Below are positions 63,024 through 64,000 of a stretch of 64,000 nucleotides of DNA, piece after piece (the first letter of the stretch is position 1; each line of letters opens with the position of its first letter). The stretch comes from Zooshikella sp050749885. GTDB taxonomy: Bacteria; Pseudomonadota; Gammaproteobacteria; Pseudomonadales; Zooshikellaceae. Where the stretch lies: contig NZ_JBOIUB010000009.1 in NCBI RefSeq assembly GCF_050749885.1, forward strand, positions 222,441 to 286,440, read 5' to 3'. The notes below the pieces were generated by a model. The model was not told the origin of the DNA. It saw only the letters and a list, made by a program, of their open reading frames with translations, and searched no databases. The position numbers were made by a program, and so were the translations under genes.

Positions 63024-63647
63024 GTGGGGTTAGCCATTAAGCTTGATAAAATAGCCGTATTTAGTTTGGCGCTTTTTCCAGCAGGGTATTTGGTTTGGTT
63101 GATTATTGGGCAGCAGTTAGGTCCTGATCCAGCTAAAGAGGTTGTCCTATTTTTAGCGACTTGGGCATTAAATTTTTTATGGATAACGTTGGCGCTGTCG
63201 CCTATTAAGCTAATACTCAAGAAGTCTTTTGTTATTCGCTATCGCCGTATGTTGGGGCTGTTCAGTTTGTTTTATGCAGTTTTGCATGTGTTGGCTTATC
63301 TAGCTTTTATGCTGGCGTGGCAATGGAATGATCTGTTGCAGGATTTAGTCAAACGTCCTTATATCGTTGTTGGCTTTATAGCTCTGGTGGGATTAATTGC
63401 TTTGGGGGTGACCTCTCCCAAAGTAATGGTTCGACGCTTGGGTAAATCCTGGAAAAAACTACATAACATTATTTACGTTATTGCTGTCTTGGTTATGGTT
63501 CACTTCTTTTGGCTTTCCAGAACAGATGTTGGAGAGCCCGTTATGTACTCATTCATTCTGGCGGGATTGCTTTTTGTTCGCTGGTTTTACTGGGGTAATA
63601 ATTGGTTGTACCAACTCTTTTTTTCACCCTCCTCAAAAGCTAAATAA
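63024..63647 (+). CDS. msrQ: Heme-binding membrane subunit MsrQ
   Basis: 207 residues from GTG 63024, with GGGAG 8 bases ahead. Six membrane helices with heme-binding His in FYAVLHVLAYLAF and KKLHNIIYVIAVLVMVHFFW. Ferric-reductase-like transmembrane family; it hands electrons from quinol or flavin to MsrP. Directly follows msrP. No terminator is obvious after it before the rrn promoters. Confidence 0.94.
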   Translation: MGLAIKLDKIAVFSLALFPAGYLVWLIIGQQLGPDPAKEVVLFLATWALNFLWITLALSPIKLILKKSFVIRYRRMLGLFSLFYAVLHVLAYLAFMLAWQWNDLLQDLVKRPYIVVGFIALVGLIALGVTSPKVMVRRLGKSWKKLHNIIYVIAVLVMVHFFWLSRTDVGEPVMYSFILAGLLFVRWFYWGNNWLYQLFFSPSSKAK

Positions 63648-63817
63648 AAAGTCTCAAAAAAAGGTTGCATCTGTGAGGGAGGTCTTTATAATGCGCCCTC
63701 ACTTCAGCGGTAACGGTTTTTAAGCCTCTGACGCAGCAAGTTAACGCCTTCATTTAAAGGTGGTTAGCGGTTGATACGCGTCAAACGTCGTTTAACAAGA
63801 TGACGGAAATGGAGGGG

Positions 63818-63845
63818 TTGACAAAGTTACCCAGCGCGCTAGAAT
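63818..63845 (+). promoter_or_regulatory. rRNA operon promoter P1
   Basis: TTGACA (63818-63823), 16-base spacer, TAGAAT (63840-63845), followed by a GC-rich discriminator, the type repressed by DksA/ppGpp. Confidence 0.75.
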
Positions 63846-63908
63846 GCGCGGCCGCTGAGAGGCGAGTTGGGTGGTGTTTGAGCTTGAAAATAAAGTTTAA
63901 AACACGGC

Positions 63909-63936
63909 TTGACAAAACAAGGCGAGGCAGTAGAAT
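63909..63936 (+). promoter_or_regulatory. rRNA operon promoter P2
   Basis: TTGACA (63909-63914), 16-base spacer, TAGAAT (63931-63936), again with a GC-rich discriminator. It repeats the P1 arrangement 91 bases downstream. Confidence 0.8.
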
Positions 63937-63970
63937 AGCCGGCCTTGGTTGAGACCAGCGCTTAACCAAA

Positions 63971-63983
63971 GTTCTTTAACAAA
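63971..63983 (+). promoter_or_regulatory. boxA-type antitermination site of an rRNA leader
   Basis: GTTCTTTAACAAA closely matches the rrn boxA consensus. The 16S gene should begin beyond the right edge. Confidence 0.75.
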
Positions 63984-64000
63984 TGATCAAGTAATTCGTG

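Noticed and set aside
1..64000. CRISPR arrays, insertion sequences, prophage or tRNA genes
   Set aside because: No regularly spaced repeats, transposase or integrase motifs, or cloverleaf with a T-loop were found on reading.

Overview
The window reads as a chromosomal segment of a moderately AT-rich gammaproteobacterium of the Pseudomonadales/Oceanospirillales type. Several blocks keep the gene order I remember from Pseudomonas aeruginosa PAO1: argH-algZ-algR-hemC-hemD-hemX-hemY; acs-pgi-panD-panC-panB-folK-pcnB-[crcZ]-cbrB-cbrA-gluQ-dksA; phuU-phuV-[prrF]...mrcB-lpoP-yqcC; and ilvI-ilvH-ilvC-pssA-msrP-msrQ-rrn. Base composition, the AT-rich intergenic DNA and many lineage-specific small genes point away from Pseudomonas itself, towards a marine relative (a Zooshikella or Spartinivicinus-like genus is a guess).

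Layout. 1-7.3 kb: an unusual operon of two substrate-binding-protein/OmpA fusions, a von Willebrand A lipoprotein, an XpaC-like membrane protein, TelA and a urea-type periplasmic binding protein, with no permease or ATPase in view. 7.3-11 kb: an HNH nuclease, a free-standing protein resembling the C-terminal part of class I adenylate cyclase, argH and a decayed gene fragment. 11-17.7 kb: algZR and hemCDXY. 17.8-20.5 kb: a zinc-ribbon protein and a large DUF4124/trypsin-like protease. 21.3-26.4 kb: a yjfIJKLMC-type membrane-stress operon with a potassium channel inserted. 26.5-29.6 kb: a truncated GH3-like protein, a possible small RNA, and DUF805 and DUF4124 proteins. 29.7-45.1 kb: the acs to dksA block on the minus strand, containing a CrcZ-like small RNA with a sigma-54 promoter beside its activator genes cbrAB. 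45.4-54.7 kb: sfsA, Rieske protein, heme/iron ABC genes, an aspartoacylase-like protein, a Fur-controlled PrrF-like small RNA, mrcB with its activator lpoP, and yqcC. 54.8-63.6 kb: branched-chain amino acid genes (ilvI, ilvH, ilvC, ilvY), pssA and the msrPQ methionine sulfoxide repair pair. The right end carries two tandem promoters and a boxA of a ribosomal RNA operon whose genes lie outside.

How the parts work together. CbrAB plus CrcZ would set carbon catabolite repression, and the Fur-controlled RNA would spare iron. AlgZR sits beside the heme pathway. PBP1b and LpoP build peptidoglycan. The two most novel modules (1-7.3 kb and 21.3-26.4 kb) both combine envelope and membrane-stress families (TelA, XpaC-like, OmpA, PspA, K+ channel). 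No CRISPR array, insertion sequence, tRNA or phage was seen. All family names come from reading motifs and from memory; no search was run.
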